Below, piece by piece: positions 1 to 5,225 of a stretch of 5,225 bases of DNA. The position numbers and the translations under genes are program-made. How positions within the stretch are numbered: the first letter of the stretch is position 1; each line of letters opens with the position of its first letter. Where the stretch lies: positions 1-5,225 of the forward strand of contig JALOTS010000181.1 in NCBI GenBank assembly GCA_025457785.1, in the 5' to 3' direction. Below the pieces are notes generated by a model. It saw only the letters and a list, made by a program, of their open reading frames with translations. It was not told where the DNA came from and did not search any database. The stretch comes from Pontiellaceae bacterium. GTDB taxonomy: Bacteria > Verrucomicrobiota > Kiritimatiellia > Kiritimatiellales > Tichowtungiaceae.

Positions 1-135
1 AGCTTTCATAAACGCTTCGGCCCGTTACTGATTGGCGAGGACGTTGCCGACGCGATTTATTACATCGTTACCCGGCCGCCGCATGTGCATATCAGCGATC
101 TGGTCGTCCACCCGACGCGTCAGGATTATCCGTAA
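1..135 (+). CDS. SDR-family oxidoreductase, C-terminal fragment (YdfG-like)
   Basis: The frame is open from base 1 and ends at TAA 133..135, giving the last 44 residues of a protein whose start lies outside the window. The visible tail contains GEDVADAIYYIVTRPPHV followed by HISDLVVHPTRQ. This matches the C-terminal pattern of the classical short-chain dehydrogenases of the YdfG / yeast YMR226C type: an 'EDVAEAI' helix, then a 'TRPxHVxI' turn, then a strand ending in 'PTxQ'. Known members are cytosolic NADP-dependent enzymes that oxidise L-serine, L-allo-threonine and other 3-hydroxy acids. The Rossmann nucleotide-binding motif and the YxxxK catalytic pair would lie upstream and cannot be checked, so the substrate is inference only. 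The gene converges on the SNF2 gene with 36 nt between the two stop codons. Confidence 0.72.
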   Translation, partial: SFHKRFGPLLIGEDVADAIYYIVTRPPHVHISDLVVHPTRQDYP

Positions 136-171
136 TCGGAAGATGCGGCATTTCACCCGTTATGTGGTTAG
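136..171. other. Convergent intergenic gap
   Basis: These 36 nt separate the stop codons of the plus-strand SDR gene and the minus-strand SNF2 gene. I see no GC-rich hairpin followed by a T run on either strand, so no intrinsic terminator can be supported here. Either termination is factor-dependent or the two transcripts overlap at their 3' ends. Confidence 0.6.
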
Positions 172-3100
172 TTACAGCGACAGCAGTTCCTGAACGTCGT
201 TCCAGGAGAGCGACTGCATAAATTCGCCCTCTTTTTCAAGCGTGGCGGAAATAACCCCTTGTTTGCGCTGCTGCATCTGGAGAACTTTTTCTTCGACGGT
301 GTCTTTCGTGATGAGTTTAACACTGTAAACGGTGTTTTTCTGTCCGATGCGGTGGGCGCGGTCAGTGGCCTGATCTTCGACCGCCGGGTTCCACCACGGG
401 TCATAATGAATCACCATGTCAGCGCCGGTCAGATTGAGCCCGCTGCCGCCCGCTTTCAGGCTGATGAGAAAAACCGGGATAAACCGGTTGGTGTTGAATT
501 CCTTCACCATGTCCTGCCGGTTTTTGGTGGCACCGTCAAGATAGCAGTATTTCAACTCCCGGTCGTCCAGTTCCTTCCGCAGAATGGCCAGCATCGACGT
601 AAACTGACTGAAAACCAGAATGCGATGACCGGCATCGACCGCTTCGTCCACCAGCTCAAAGAAAAGATCCATTTTTGCGGAGGGAAATTCGCTCTTGAGA
701 TTCGGCAGTTTGAGCAGATCAAGGTGGCAGCAGGTTTGCCGCAACCGCAGCAGGGTTTTGAAAATCTGCATACGCGACCGGTTGAAGCCCTGCGCCTGAA
801 CCAGATCATTGATTTTGCGTTTCGAATTTTCGAGCAGCTCCCTGTAAACCAGAAACTGATCTTTGCTGAGAGCGCAATGCGCAACGCGCTGAATTTTTTC
901 AGGCAGCTCTCTGGCCACATCGCGTTTCAGACGGCGCAGAAGAAACGGGTGCAGCTTGCGCCGCAGTTTAAGCTGGGCGAGCTCGCCGTCCGGCCCGCCG
1001 TGCCCGATCGGCAGTTCGTAATGTTCGCGGAACGCTTTATGATGGCCGAGGTAGCCGGGCATTAGAAAATCCATAATCGACCAAAGGTCGGCGACGCTAT
1101 TTTCAATCGGCGTGCCGGTGAGCACCAGTTTTTGCAATGTGCGGATTTTTTTTGCGGCGACGGAATTTTGCGTGGTGCGGTTTTTAATGTGCTGCGCTTC
1201 GTCGAGCACCGCGATGGCGAATTCGTGCTTTACATATTCATCAAGGTCGCGGCGAAGCAGCGCATAGGAGGTGATGACGAGATCCTTTTCGCCCAGCGCT
1301 TCCCAGTGTTCATGCCGGGAAGACCCGTGCATTTTCAAAACGCGCAGAGCGGGGGTGAACCTGGCCGCTTCTTCCGCCCAGTTTTCGACCAGACTGGTCG
1401 GGCAGACAATCAGAACGGGTTTGCCGCGCGCTTTTTCGTTATGGCGTTCGAGCTGAATCCAGGTGAGCGCCTGAAGGGTTTTGCCCAGCCCCATTTCATC
1501 GGCAAGAATTCCGCAAAAGCCGCTGCGTTCGAGATAGCGCAGCCAGTAAACGCCTTCTTTCTGATAGGCCCGCAATGTGCTTTCAAGAGCTTCGCCGAGC
1601 TCTTCCGGTTCGATTTTTTCCGTGCGGTTCTGCGTCTGCGCTTTTTTCAGCCAATCAGGTGAAGCCTCGACATCCACCCCGTCAAGCGAATGCAGCGCCG
1701 ATTGAACGTAGGCCGCATAAATATCGTTCATCCGGAACATCCCGGCCTCGCTGCCGGCACCGAAGGCGCAATCGCTGAATACTTCGCGGGCGGTCTCGAT
1801 GGCATCGATATCCAGCAGAACGGTCCGTCCGTTTTTTTCGACAAACGCTTCGCCCATATTCAATGCGCGTTGAATTTCGCTTTCGCTGAGACTTTGCCCG
1901 GTGGTGTTTTCGTAGGAGTAACCGACATCAAAAAAACCGCCGCCGGAGGTTTCACTGATCCGGATAACGGGTGTCGTAAATTCCGCTTCGTCCATGAAAG
2001 GCGAAACGCGGCCTTCGAGTTCAATCCGCCAGCCGTAGCGGCGCAGCCGGGGAATGGCGCCGCCGAGAAAATTGAGCACCTCGCGATGGCCCACAATCGG
2101 CGTCAGCAGATCGCCGCGATGGCCGGAAAATCCGGATTGGGCCAGTTTTTCGAGCGCCTTTTTTTCGGCGGCAGGATTCCGCACACGGTATTCAAACAGA
2201 TCGCCGGAATCAGGAATTGCAAAATTTCCGGCCACTTCGTCGCGTCCGGCCACCAGATGAATGTGATCATACTCGGCGTAAAGTTTAGCGGACAGCGAGG
2301 CCGGACTTCCGCTGATCAGCAGACGGAAGCGCGGTTCAGCGGGCGTGAGCGAAAAAAGGTCTGCGGAAATATCCGTATCAACCGGGATAAGGCTTCCAAG
2401 GGCTGGAAGCTCATGATTCATGAATTTTGGAACGGACGGACGGGCGATTCGCGTGGGGTTGTGATAGATACTGCGCAGGGGAACCGGCAGCAGTTCGTTC
2501 AATTTTCGGAACAGTTTGCCCGAAAAAGCCCAGCCTTCCCGTGCGCCGATGATAAACAGCGGTTTTTCTCCGGTTTGCGACGGATCCAGATTCATCGACA
2601 GATTCAATTCGCCGCTCATTTCATCCAGCTCCATGCGCAGGCGGGTTCCGATGGGTTCCGGCAAAACGGTCAGCAGTTCGTTCTGCTCTTCGTCCAGAAT
2701 CGGTTTATTCACACAGAGCTGAAGCAGATTAATGAAATCGGCTTCACCGGCAATAAACCGTCCGCCGGCAGGCCCTTCACAAATATCTTCGATGACAAAA
2801 AGCAGATTTTCATCACGCGGTGTAAATGAAAGCGGAGTGCCGGGCGGAATTTCGTTCAACGGAAGGCGCCTGCCCTGGAAATCAGCGAGGCACCGTACCG
2901 GGAACCGTCCCCCTTCGGCCTGTTCACGCCAGCCGGGTTCGAGCGCCAGCCGCAAAATCGCTGAAACAGCTTTCGGATGGGTGGCAGGCACGCGGCAAAG
3001 ATAATTGGATTCATCGACCTGCTGAAGCCGCACCGCCCTCTGTTTTTCTTTCTGCTCTTTTTCCTGACGGAACGGGTCGCTGTACAACTGAATGGCCGCA

Positions 3101-3363
3101 AGCCCGAGGGCCACCAGATGACAGCATATCACACCGCGTTCCTGATTTTCCCGACAGGGGCAATGGTTATCGACCATCCCGTCGGGCAGCAATTCAAACT
3201 TGGTGCGCATTCCGCGAACTCCGATCGCCAGCTCGCCGGAAATCAAGGGATGAACATATTCGATTTTCTGCACAACGCCGCGATCGAACAGCGCTTTTCC
3301 ATCGCGAAACGATTTCCAGCCCGCCCAATCCTGCAGCATTTTATATGTAAACGGCAACGCCAT
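172..3363 (-). CDS. SWIM zinc-finger SNF2-family helicase/ATPase
   Basis: This 1063-residue protein is a bacterial SNF2-type ATPase. Such proteins use ATP to translocate on double-stranded nucleic acid and remodel or displace bound proteins. The N-terminal SWIM zinc finger (CxC...CxH) is seen as C68-P-C70 ... C80-C-H82. A charged, probably helical stretch follows (about 99-118), then a poorly recognisable middle region (about 120-590) where related proteins carry an SNF2-associated domain. The ATPase core starts near 590: DEMGLGKT (622-629, Walker A K628), CPTSLVENW (654-662), Walker B DEAQ (721-724), LTGTPIENS (748-756), RILVFSQF (914-921), YLDG (941-944), SLKAGGSGLNLTGAD (968-982) and DQATDRAHRIGQ (997-1008). 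All core motifs are intact, so it should be active. I chose the ATG at 3361..3363 because GAGG lies 8 nt upstream and family-like sequence begins there (MALPFTYKMLQDW). The same frame stays open back to a TTG at 3507, but those 48 residues look like translated leader. The in vivo substrate is unknown. Confidence 0.93.
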   Translation of the reverse strand: MALPFTYKMLQDWAGWKSFRDGKALFDRGVVQKIEYVHPLISGELAIGVRGMRTKFELLPDGMVDNHCPCRENQERGVICCHLVALGLAAIQLYSDPFRQEKEQKEKQRAVRLQQVDESNYLCRVPATHPKAVSAILRLALEPGWREQAEGGRFPVRCLADFQGRRLPLNEIPPGTPLSFTPRDENLLFVIEDICEGPAGGRFIAGEADFINLLQLCVNKPILDEEQNELLTVLPEPIGTRLRMELDEMSGELNLSMNLDPSQTGEKPLFIIGAREGWAFSGKLFRKLNELLPVPLRSIYHNPTRIARPSVPKFMNHELPALGSLIPVDTDISADLFSLTPAEPRFRLLISGSPASLSAKLYAEYDHIHLVAGRDEVAGNFAIPDSGDLFEYRVRNPAAEKKALEKLAQSGFSGHRGDLLTPIVGHREVLNFLGGAIPRLRRYGWRIELEGRVSPFMDEAEFTTPVIRISETSGGGFFDVGYSYENTTGQSLSESEIQRALNMGEAFVEKNGRTVLLDIDAIETAREVFSDCAFGAGSEAGMFRMNDIYAAYVQSALHSLDGVDVEASPDWLKKAQTQNRTEKIEPEELGEALESTLRAYQKEGVYWLRYLERSGFCGILADEMGLGKTLQALTWIQLERHNEKARGKPVLIVCPTSLVENWAEEAARFTPALRVLKMHGSSRHEHWEALGEKDLVITSYALLRRDLDEYVKHEFAIAVLDEAQHIKNRTTQNSVAAKKIRTLQKLVLTGTPIENSVADLWSIMDFLMPGYLGHHKAFREHYELPIGHGGPDGELAQLKLRRKLHPFLLRRLKRDVARELPEKIQRVAHCALSKDQFLVYRELLENSKRKINDLVQAQGFNRSRMQIFKTLLRLRQTCCHLDLLKLPNLKSEFPSAKMDLFFELVDEAVDAGHRILVFSQFTSMLAILRKELDDRELKYCYLDGATKNRQDMVKEFNTNRFIPVFLISLKAGGSGLNLTGADMVIHYDPWWNPAVEDQATDRAHRIGQKNTVYSVKLITKDTVEEKVLQMQQRKQGVISATLEKEGEFMQSLSWNDVQELLSL

Positions 3364-3371
3364 GAAATAAT

Positions 3372-3375
3372 CCTC
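3372..3375 (-). promoter_or_regulatory. Ribosome binding site of the SNF2 gene
   Basis: On the minus strand GAGG (in the context CCGAGGATT) sits 8 nt before the ATG at 3361..3363, which is normal SD spacing. It decides the start against upstream in-frame ATG codons such as those at 3496..3498, 3460..3462 and 3433..3435. It is the only good SD among the three complete protein genes here. Confidence 0.65.
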
Positions 3376-3380
3376 GGAGT

Positions 3381-3459
3381 ACGGAATCAGGGAACACCGG
3401 ATCATTGGACATCCGGGAGACCTGCTGTTCCCCATTCTTCCACCACTCCCCTGTTCCGT
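3381..3459 (-). repeat. Nested inverted repeat in the SNF2 mRNA leader
   Basis: Three pairs of complementary arms are nested in order. ACGGAA (3381..3386) pairs with TTCCGT (3454..3459), GGGAACA (3390..3396) with TGTTCCC (3426..3432), and CCGGAT (3397..3402) with ATCCGG (3411..3416). The inner two stems abut on one side and are split on the other by a 9-nt bulge (3417..3425); the top loop is 8 nt. Together they give 19 pairs. The foot of the structure lies 5 nt upstream of the SNF2 SD, so in the transcript it could affect ribosome access or mRNA stability. The pairing is seen directly; the function is inference. It could also be the remnant of a dispersed palindromic repeat. Confidence 0.5.
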
Positions 3460-3499
3460 CATTCTGCGTCTGACAGAGCGCAAAGAAATAGAACCCATT

Positions 3500-3536
3500 T
3501 TTTCCAAATGCCGGAAAATAGCGAGCCGATTTTTCC
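3500..3536. repeat. Three alternating TTTTCC / GGAAAA arms with alternative pairing
   Basis: On the plus strand TTTTCC (3500..3505), GGAAAA (3513..3518) and TTTTCC (3531..3536) follow one another. The central arm can pair with the left arm (7-nt loop) or with the right arm (12-nt loop), but not with both. The left pair forms a 19-nt near-palindrome, 3500..3518. The right pair extends beyond the six bases with one mismatch. Neither hairpin is followed by a U run on the minus strand, so these are not standard terminators. The left pair could also be a binding site for a dimeric regulator. Confidence 0.4.
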
Positions 3537-3574
3537 CGCCGTAAAATTTATTTTTTCACTCCATCCGGAAGCGA

Positions 3575-4777
3575 TTATCCATTTACGACGGAAGTGAGAA
3601 TATCCTCGAACCGGCGGAGGTCGATTTCAAGCGCATGATTTTTTTCAACCAGCTCCCGTGCGGTGTCCGCCATTTGTTTTGCAAGCGCGGAGTCGGTAAG
3701 AAGCCATTCCACACTCTGCGAAAACAATTCCGGGGTATCGGCCACCAGACAGTTCACACCGGTCTGCGCATCAATTCCAGCCATTCCCAATGAAGTGGAA
3801 ACGACCGGAAGGCCGCTGGCCATGGCTTCAAGCACTTTGGTGCGCACCCCTGATCCAAGACGAACCGGAGAAATAAAAACACTGGCACGGCTTCGATAAG
3901 GGCGCAAATCATTGACGAATCCCGTAACGATAACCCGTTTATCTTTTTTCGCGAGCCGGCGGAGACGCGCCGTAGCGCCGGCGCCGACAATATAAAATTT
4001 CACCTCGGGCTGCCGTTCCCTTAACCGCGGCCAGATATGGTTATAAAACCAGAGCACTCCGTCTTCGTTAGCCGGATCTCCCATGAAGCCGGTGAGCAGA
4101 ATAATCGGTTCTTTCGGAAGAAGCGGCAACTCCTGCAGTTCTTTGATATCGACACCGGAAGAAACAACTGAAACGCTCAGATCCTGGGCATAGTACTGCA
4201 TAGTGAACCGGTCTTGCGGCGTAAAAACAAGAATCCGGTCTGCATTACGATACATATTGAATTCATATTTCTGCAACAGTGACAACTGCGGAACGCTTTT
4301 AAGATAAAGACTCCAATTGATATCTTCCAGAAGAGTGTATTTTTCAAATGCAGCGGTTACACAACGATGACAGGATATAATCTTGTGAACCGCTGAAAGA
4401 TAAGGATTTTTATAAAAATATTGTCCCATTTCAGAAAATTCAGCAAGAAGAAGATCATATTCTCCTTTTTCACTGATCTTTCCGACCGCTTTCAGCATGG
4501 CGCTGGAATAGCTCTTCCAGAAAGCCGCCGGACGGCTTCGGAAAATATAATCATGCGCGATACGTATAATATTCCGTCGGGGATGCGGCAGAGTATGTAA
4601 TTCCGTTAAAAGCGGTTTAAGAGATTTAATTTGTTCTTCTGTTTCTTCGCGAACAAAGGTTAACAGTCCGACCTGATGTCCCTGATGTGAAAGATAACGA
4701 ATCCGATGATATATAATACGATGTCCGCCGGTCACTTCGGCATAAGGAAGTTTATTTGTTATAAACAGTATTTTCAT
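3575..4777 (-). CDS. Glycosyltransferase, family 4-like (GT-B fold)
   Basis: This 400-residue protein has the two-domain GT-B layout and normal length for GT4 enzymes. The N-terminal Rossmann domain begins MKILFITNKLPYAEVTGGHR, whose double Gly (17-18) is the usual acceptor-side loop. The middle has KYEFNMYRNADRILVFTPQD (170-189) and the hinge VVSSGVD (204-210), standard for the family. The C-terminal nucleotide-sugar domain carries TGFMGDPANEDGVLWF (229-244), FYIVGAG (261-267), VTGFVNDLRPY (284-294) and GSGVRTKVLEAMASGLPVV (308-326). E317 is the conserved acidic residue of the EX7E motif. The other acidic position is Ser (S309), as in the GxGxxxKxLEAMA subgroup that includes sugar transferases of the PEP-CTERM/EpsH1 type. 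No signal peptide or membrane helix is seen, so it should act on the cytoplasmic face in polysaccharide or glycolipid synthesis. Donor and acceptor are unknown. The start has no SD; the 79-residue gene ends 13 nt upstream. Confidence 0.88.
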   Translation of the reverse strand: MKILFITNKLPYAEVTGGHRIIYHRIRYLSHQGHQVGLLTFVREETEEQIKSLKPLLTELHTLPHPRRNIIRIAHDYIFRSRPAAFWKSYSSAMLKAVGKISEKGEYDLLLAEFSEMGQYFYKNPYLSAVHKIISCHRCVTAAFEKYTLLEDINWSLYLKSVPQLSLLQKYEFNMYRNADRILVFTPQDRFTMQYYAQDLSVSVVSSGVDIKELQELPLLPKEPIILLTGFMGDPANEDGVLWFYNHIWPRLRERQPEVKFYIVGAGATARLRRLAKKDKRVIVTGFVNDLRPYRSRASVFISPVRLGSGVRTKVLEAMASGLPVVSTSLGMAGIDAQTGVNCLVADTPELFSQSVEWLLTDSALAKQMADTARELVEKNHALEIDLRRFEDILTSVVNG

Positions 4778-4790
4778 GACGGAAACCGTC
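4778..4790 (-). promoter_or_regulatory. Perfect 13-nt hairpin between stop codon and start codon
   Basis: The whole gap between the stop of the 79-residue gene (TAA, 4791..4793) and the ATG of the glycosyltransferase (4775..4777) is GACGG-TTT-CCGTC on the coding strand: a perfect 5-bp stem with a 3-nt loop. It fills the place where an SD would sit. A ribosome ending translation of the upstream gene would open or cover this stem, which suggests translational coupling. The palindrome is seen directly; the coupling is inferred. Confidence 0.55.
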
Positions 4791-5030
4791 TTAATATAGT
4801 CTATGAACTATCTCCATGAATTCTTCAGGAGAATAATCATATAAAGGCCGACCGGTTTTTTTTATGGTTTCATCCAATTGAAAACATATTTTCTTCAACA
4901 TGTTATGAGTTTCACCGGATCCCATAATCACCTGATATTGTTCCGTTGTTGTAATACGGATATGGCCGTCTTCGGTGTCAAATCCAACCCCTAATAATCC
5001 GATAACCCGGCTTTGTCCCGACTCTCTCAT
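4791..5030 (-). CDS. Small protein of unknown function (79 aa)
   Basis: I do not recognise this protein with certainty. It begins MRESGQSRVIGLLGVGFD (1-18), continues with DGHIRITTTEQYQVIMGSGE (21-40), THNMLKKICFQLDETIKKTG (41-60) and ends RPLYDYSPEEFMEIVHRLY. This looks like a short beta-rich half with Gly turns followed by two amphipathic helices, so a small soluble folded protein. There is no signal peptide, membrane helix or metal-binding cluster. The composition is sensible for a real protein, and its position 13 nt upstream of the glycosyltransferase on the same strand implies one operon. The ATG at 5028..5030 is the only start before Met36: an in-frame TAG lies seven codons upstream with no GTG or TTG between. 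There is no SD; a run of eight A precedes the start. Its coding sequence is much more AT-rich than the SNF2 gene. Role unknown; an accessory part in polysaccharide synthesis is only a positional guess. Confidence 0.7.
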   Translation of the reverse strand: MRESGQSRVIGLLGVGFDTEDGHIRITTTEQYQVIMGSGETHNMLKKICFQLDETIKKTGRPLYDYSPEEFMEIVHRLY

Positions 5031-5038
5031 CTTTTTTT

Positions 5039-5067
5039 TATTTATTCCCTACTTGCACTTAACTCAA
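5039..5067 (-). promoter_or_regulatory. Candidate promoter of the 79-aa/glycosyltransferase operon
   Basis: On the minus strand TTGAGT (5062..5067) and TAAATA (5039..5044) are separated by 17 nt, the ideal sigma70-type spacing. The -35 matches consensus at 4 of 6 bases; the -10 is weak at 3 of 6. Transcription would then start within a few bases of the ATG at 5030, giving a leaderless or nearly leaderless mRNA. That fits the absence of an SD but is inference. Confidence 0.35.
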
Positions 5068-5083
5068 ATCTCTGGCTTATTCT
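5053..5083 (+). promoter_or_regulatory. Candidate promoter of tRNA-Gln
   Basis: TTGCAC (5053..5058) and TATTCT (5078..5083) lie 19 nt apart, a little longer than ideal. They end 10 nt before the 5' end of the mature tRNA, which is plausible for a short 5' leader removed by RNase P. The match is partial (3 of 6 and 4 of 6). It overlaps the -35 region of the divergent operon, so polymerases at the two promoters could exclude each other. Confidence 0.35.
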
Positions 5084-5093
5084 GCACCTCTTC

Positions 5094-5167
5094 TGCCCGA
5101 TGGTGTAATGGTAGCACAGCAGACTCTGAATCTGCTTGTCTAGGTTCAAATCCTAGTCGGGCAACCA
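5094..5167 (+). tRNA. tRNA-Gln (anticodon CUG), CCA encoded
   Basis: The full cloverleaf can be folded by eye. The acceptor stem has 7 pairs, TGCCCGA (5094..5100) with TCGGGCA (5157..5163). The D stem is GTGT (5103..5106) with GCAC (5114..5117), including one G-U pair. The anticodon stem is GCAGA (5119..5123) with TCTGC (5131..5135), around the loop CTCTGAA (5124..5130). Anticodon CTG at 5126..5128 decodes CAG, glutamine. The variable loop is 4 nt. The T stem CTAGG (5140..5144) with CCTAG (5152..5156) encloses TTCAAAT. The discriminator is A5164 and CCA is genomically encoded at 5165..5167. The U1-A72 first pair is a known identity feature of bacterial tRNA-Gln. A T run (5168..5173) follows directly. 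The gene is divergent from the glycosyltransferase operon. Confidence 0.95.
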
Positions 5168-5225
5168 TTTTTTATTTACGAAACACGGATAGGACTGGGC
5201 CTCGTCGCATTGGCTGGCGTGCTGG
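5168..5225. other. Unassigned tail of the window
   Basis: A T run at 5168..5173 is followed by GC-rich sequence from about 5182 to the end. No ATG-initiated plus-strand frame starts here. Minus-strand frames are open from the window edge to stops a few bases right of the tRNA, so the 3' end of a leftward gene is possible, but 14 to 17 residues are too few to judge. Confidence 0.4.

Larger units (their letters stand above)
3364..3574 (-). other. 211-nt intergenic leader between glycosyltransferase and SNF2 genes
   Basis: This gap separates two genes on the same strand and is long for an otherwise tightly packed region, so the SNF2 gene probably has its own promoter. I could not find a -35/-10 pair here that I would defend. 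The gap contains the SNF2 SD at 3372..3375, a nested inverted repeat at 3381..3459, and a TTTTCC/GGAAAA arm set at 3500..3536. On the plus strand 3427..3460 is a pyrimidine-rich stretch with TTCC or CTCC recurring every 8 to 10 nt (3428, 3438, 3446, 3454), like a decayed simple repeat. There is no hairpin plus U run that would make a clean terminator for the glycosyltransferase gene. Confidence 0.6.

Noticed and set aside
1690..2829. Long plus-strand open frame (379 codons) antisense to the SNF2 gene, and similar ones at 259..1065 and 1132..1662
   Set aside because: The minus strand here encodes an unmistakable SNF2 protein with all motifs in order. The antisense frames follow from its codon bias and give low-complexity, Phe/Gln/Arg-rich translations resembling no family.
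3466..3481. Small hairpin GCGTCT-GAC-AGAGCGC
   Set aside because: The stem is short and needs a bulged base. No U run follows and nothing shows that it is more than a chance pairing.
3364..3507. 48-residue N-terminal extension of the SNF2 protein from an upstream TTG
   Set aside because: The extension lacks family-like sequence and runs through the nested inverted repeat. A good SD directs initiation to the ATG at 3361..3363 instead.
3541..3559. AT-rich weak inverted repeat after the glycosyltransferase stop as a terminator
   Set aside because: It is almost entirely A-T pairs with one G-U, has no GC stem and no proper U tract on the minus strand, so a rho-independent terminator cannot be supported.
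2977..3597. Plus-strand open frame running from the SNF2 gene through the intergenic gap
   Set aside because: It crosses the end of one real gene, a noncoding leader and the end of another. Its translation shows no domain, and no separate coding signal is seen in the gap.
5140..5167. tRNA 3' end as an integration (att) site
   Set aside because: No second copy of the tRNA 3' segment and no integrase gene occurs in the window, so there is no evidence for an integrated element here.
5174..5225. Possible start of a plus-strand membrane or secreted protein (frame reading IGLGLVALAGVL near the window end)
   Set aside because: No ATG is present and no convincing alternative start with SD exists. 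About a dozen hydrophobic residues at a window edge are not enough for a gene call.

Overview
The window reads as a compact bacterial chromosome segment: short intergenic gaps, a CCA-encoding tRNA gene and classic bacterial protein families. Nothing fixes the species. A large SWIM-type SNF2 ATPase, poor Shine-Dalgarno (SD) signals on two of the three complete genes and mid-range GC would suit a member of the PVC/Kiritimatiellota group, but this is a low-confidence guess. There is no sign of phage, an insertion sequence, CRISPR or plasmid functions.

Layout from left to right. The first 135 nt are the 3' end of a plus-strand short-chain dehydrogenase/reductase (SDR) gene resembling the YdfG 3-hydroxy-acid dehydrogenases. 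It converges, across 36 nt, on a large minus-strand gene (172..3363) for a 1063-residue SWIM zinc-finger plus SNF2 helicase-type ATPase. A 211-nt noncoding gap (3364..3574) follows. It holds an SD for the SNF2 gene, a nested inverted repeat that would fold in its mRNA leader, and a second set of TTTTCC/GGAAAA arms that can pair in alternative ways. Upstream of that, still on the minus strand, are a GT4-type glycosyltransferase (3575..4777) and a 79-residue protein of unknown function (4791..5030). These two are separated by only 13 nt, all of it a perfect hairpin palindrome, so they very probably form one operon. A plus-strand tRNA-Gln (anticodon CUG, 5094..5167) is divergent from that operon, and the two transcription units share about 65 nt of AT-rich control region. 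The last 58 nt hold no gene I can support.

The genes do not form one obvious pathway. The SNF2 protein is probably a nucleic-acid translocase acting on protein-DNA or protein-RNA complexes. The glycosyltransferase probably makes a surface polysaccharide or a glycolipid. The 79-residue protein is tied to the glycosyltransferase only by position. Base composition shifts clearly: 961..1020 in the SNF2 gene has 42 G/C of 60, while 4861..4920 in the small gene has 18 of 60.

The best leads for something undescribed are the unknown 79-residue protein with its probably leaderless start and the palindrome joining it to the glycosyltransferase, and the structured leader of the SNF2 gene. I do not see a convincing new multi-gene system.
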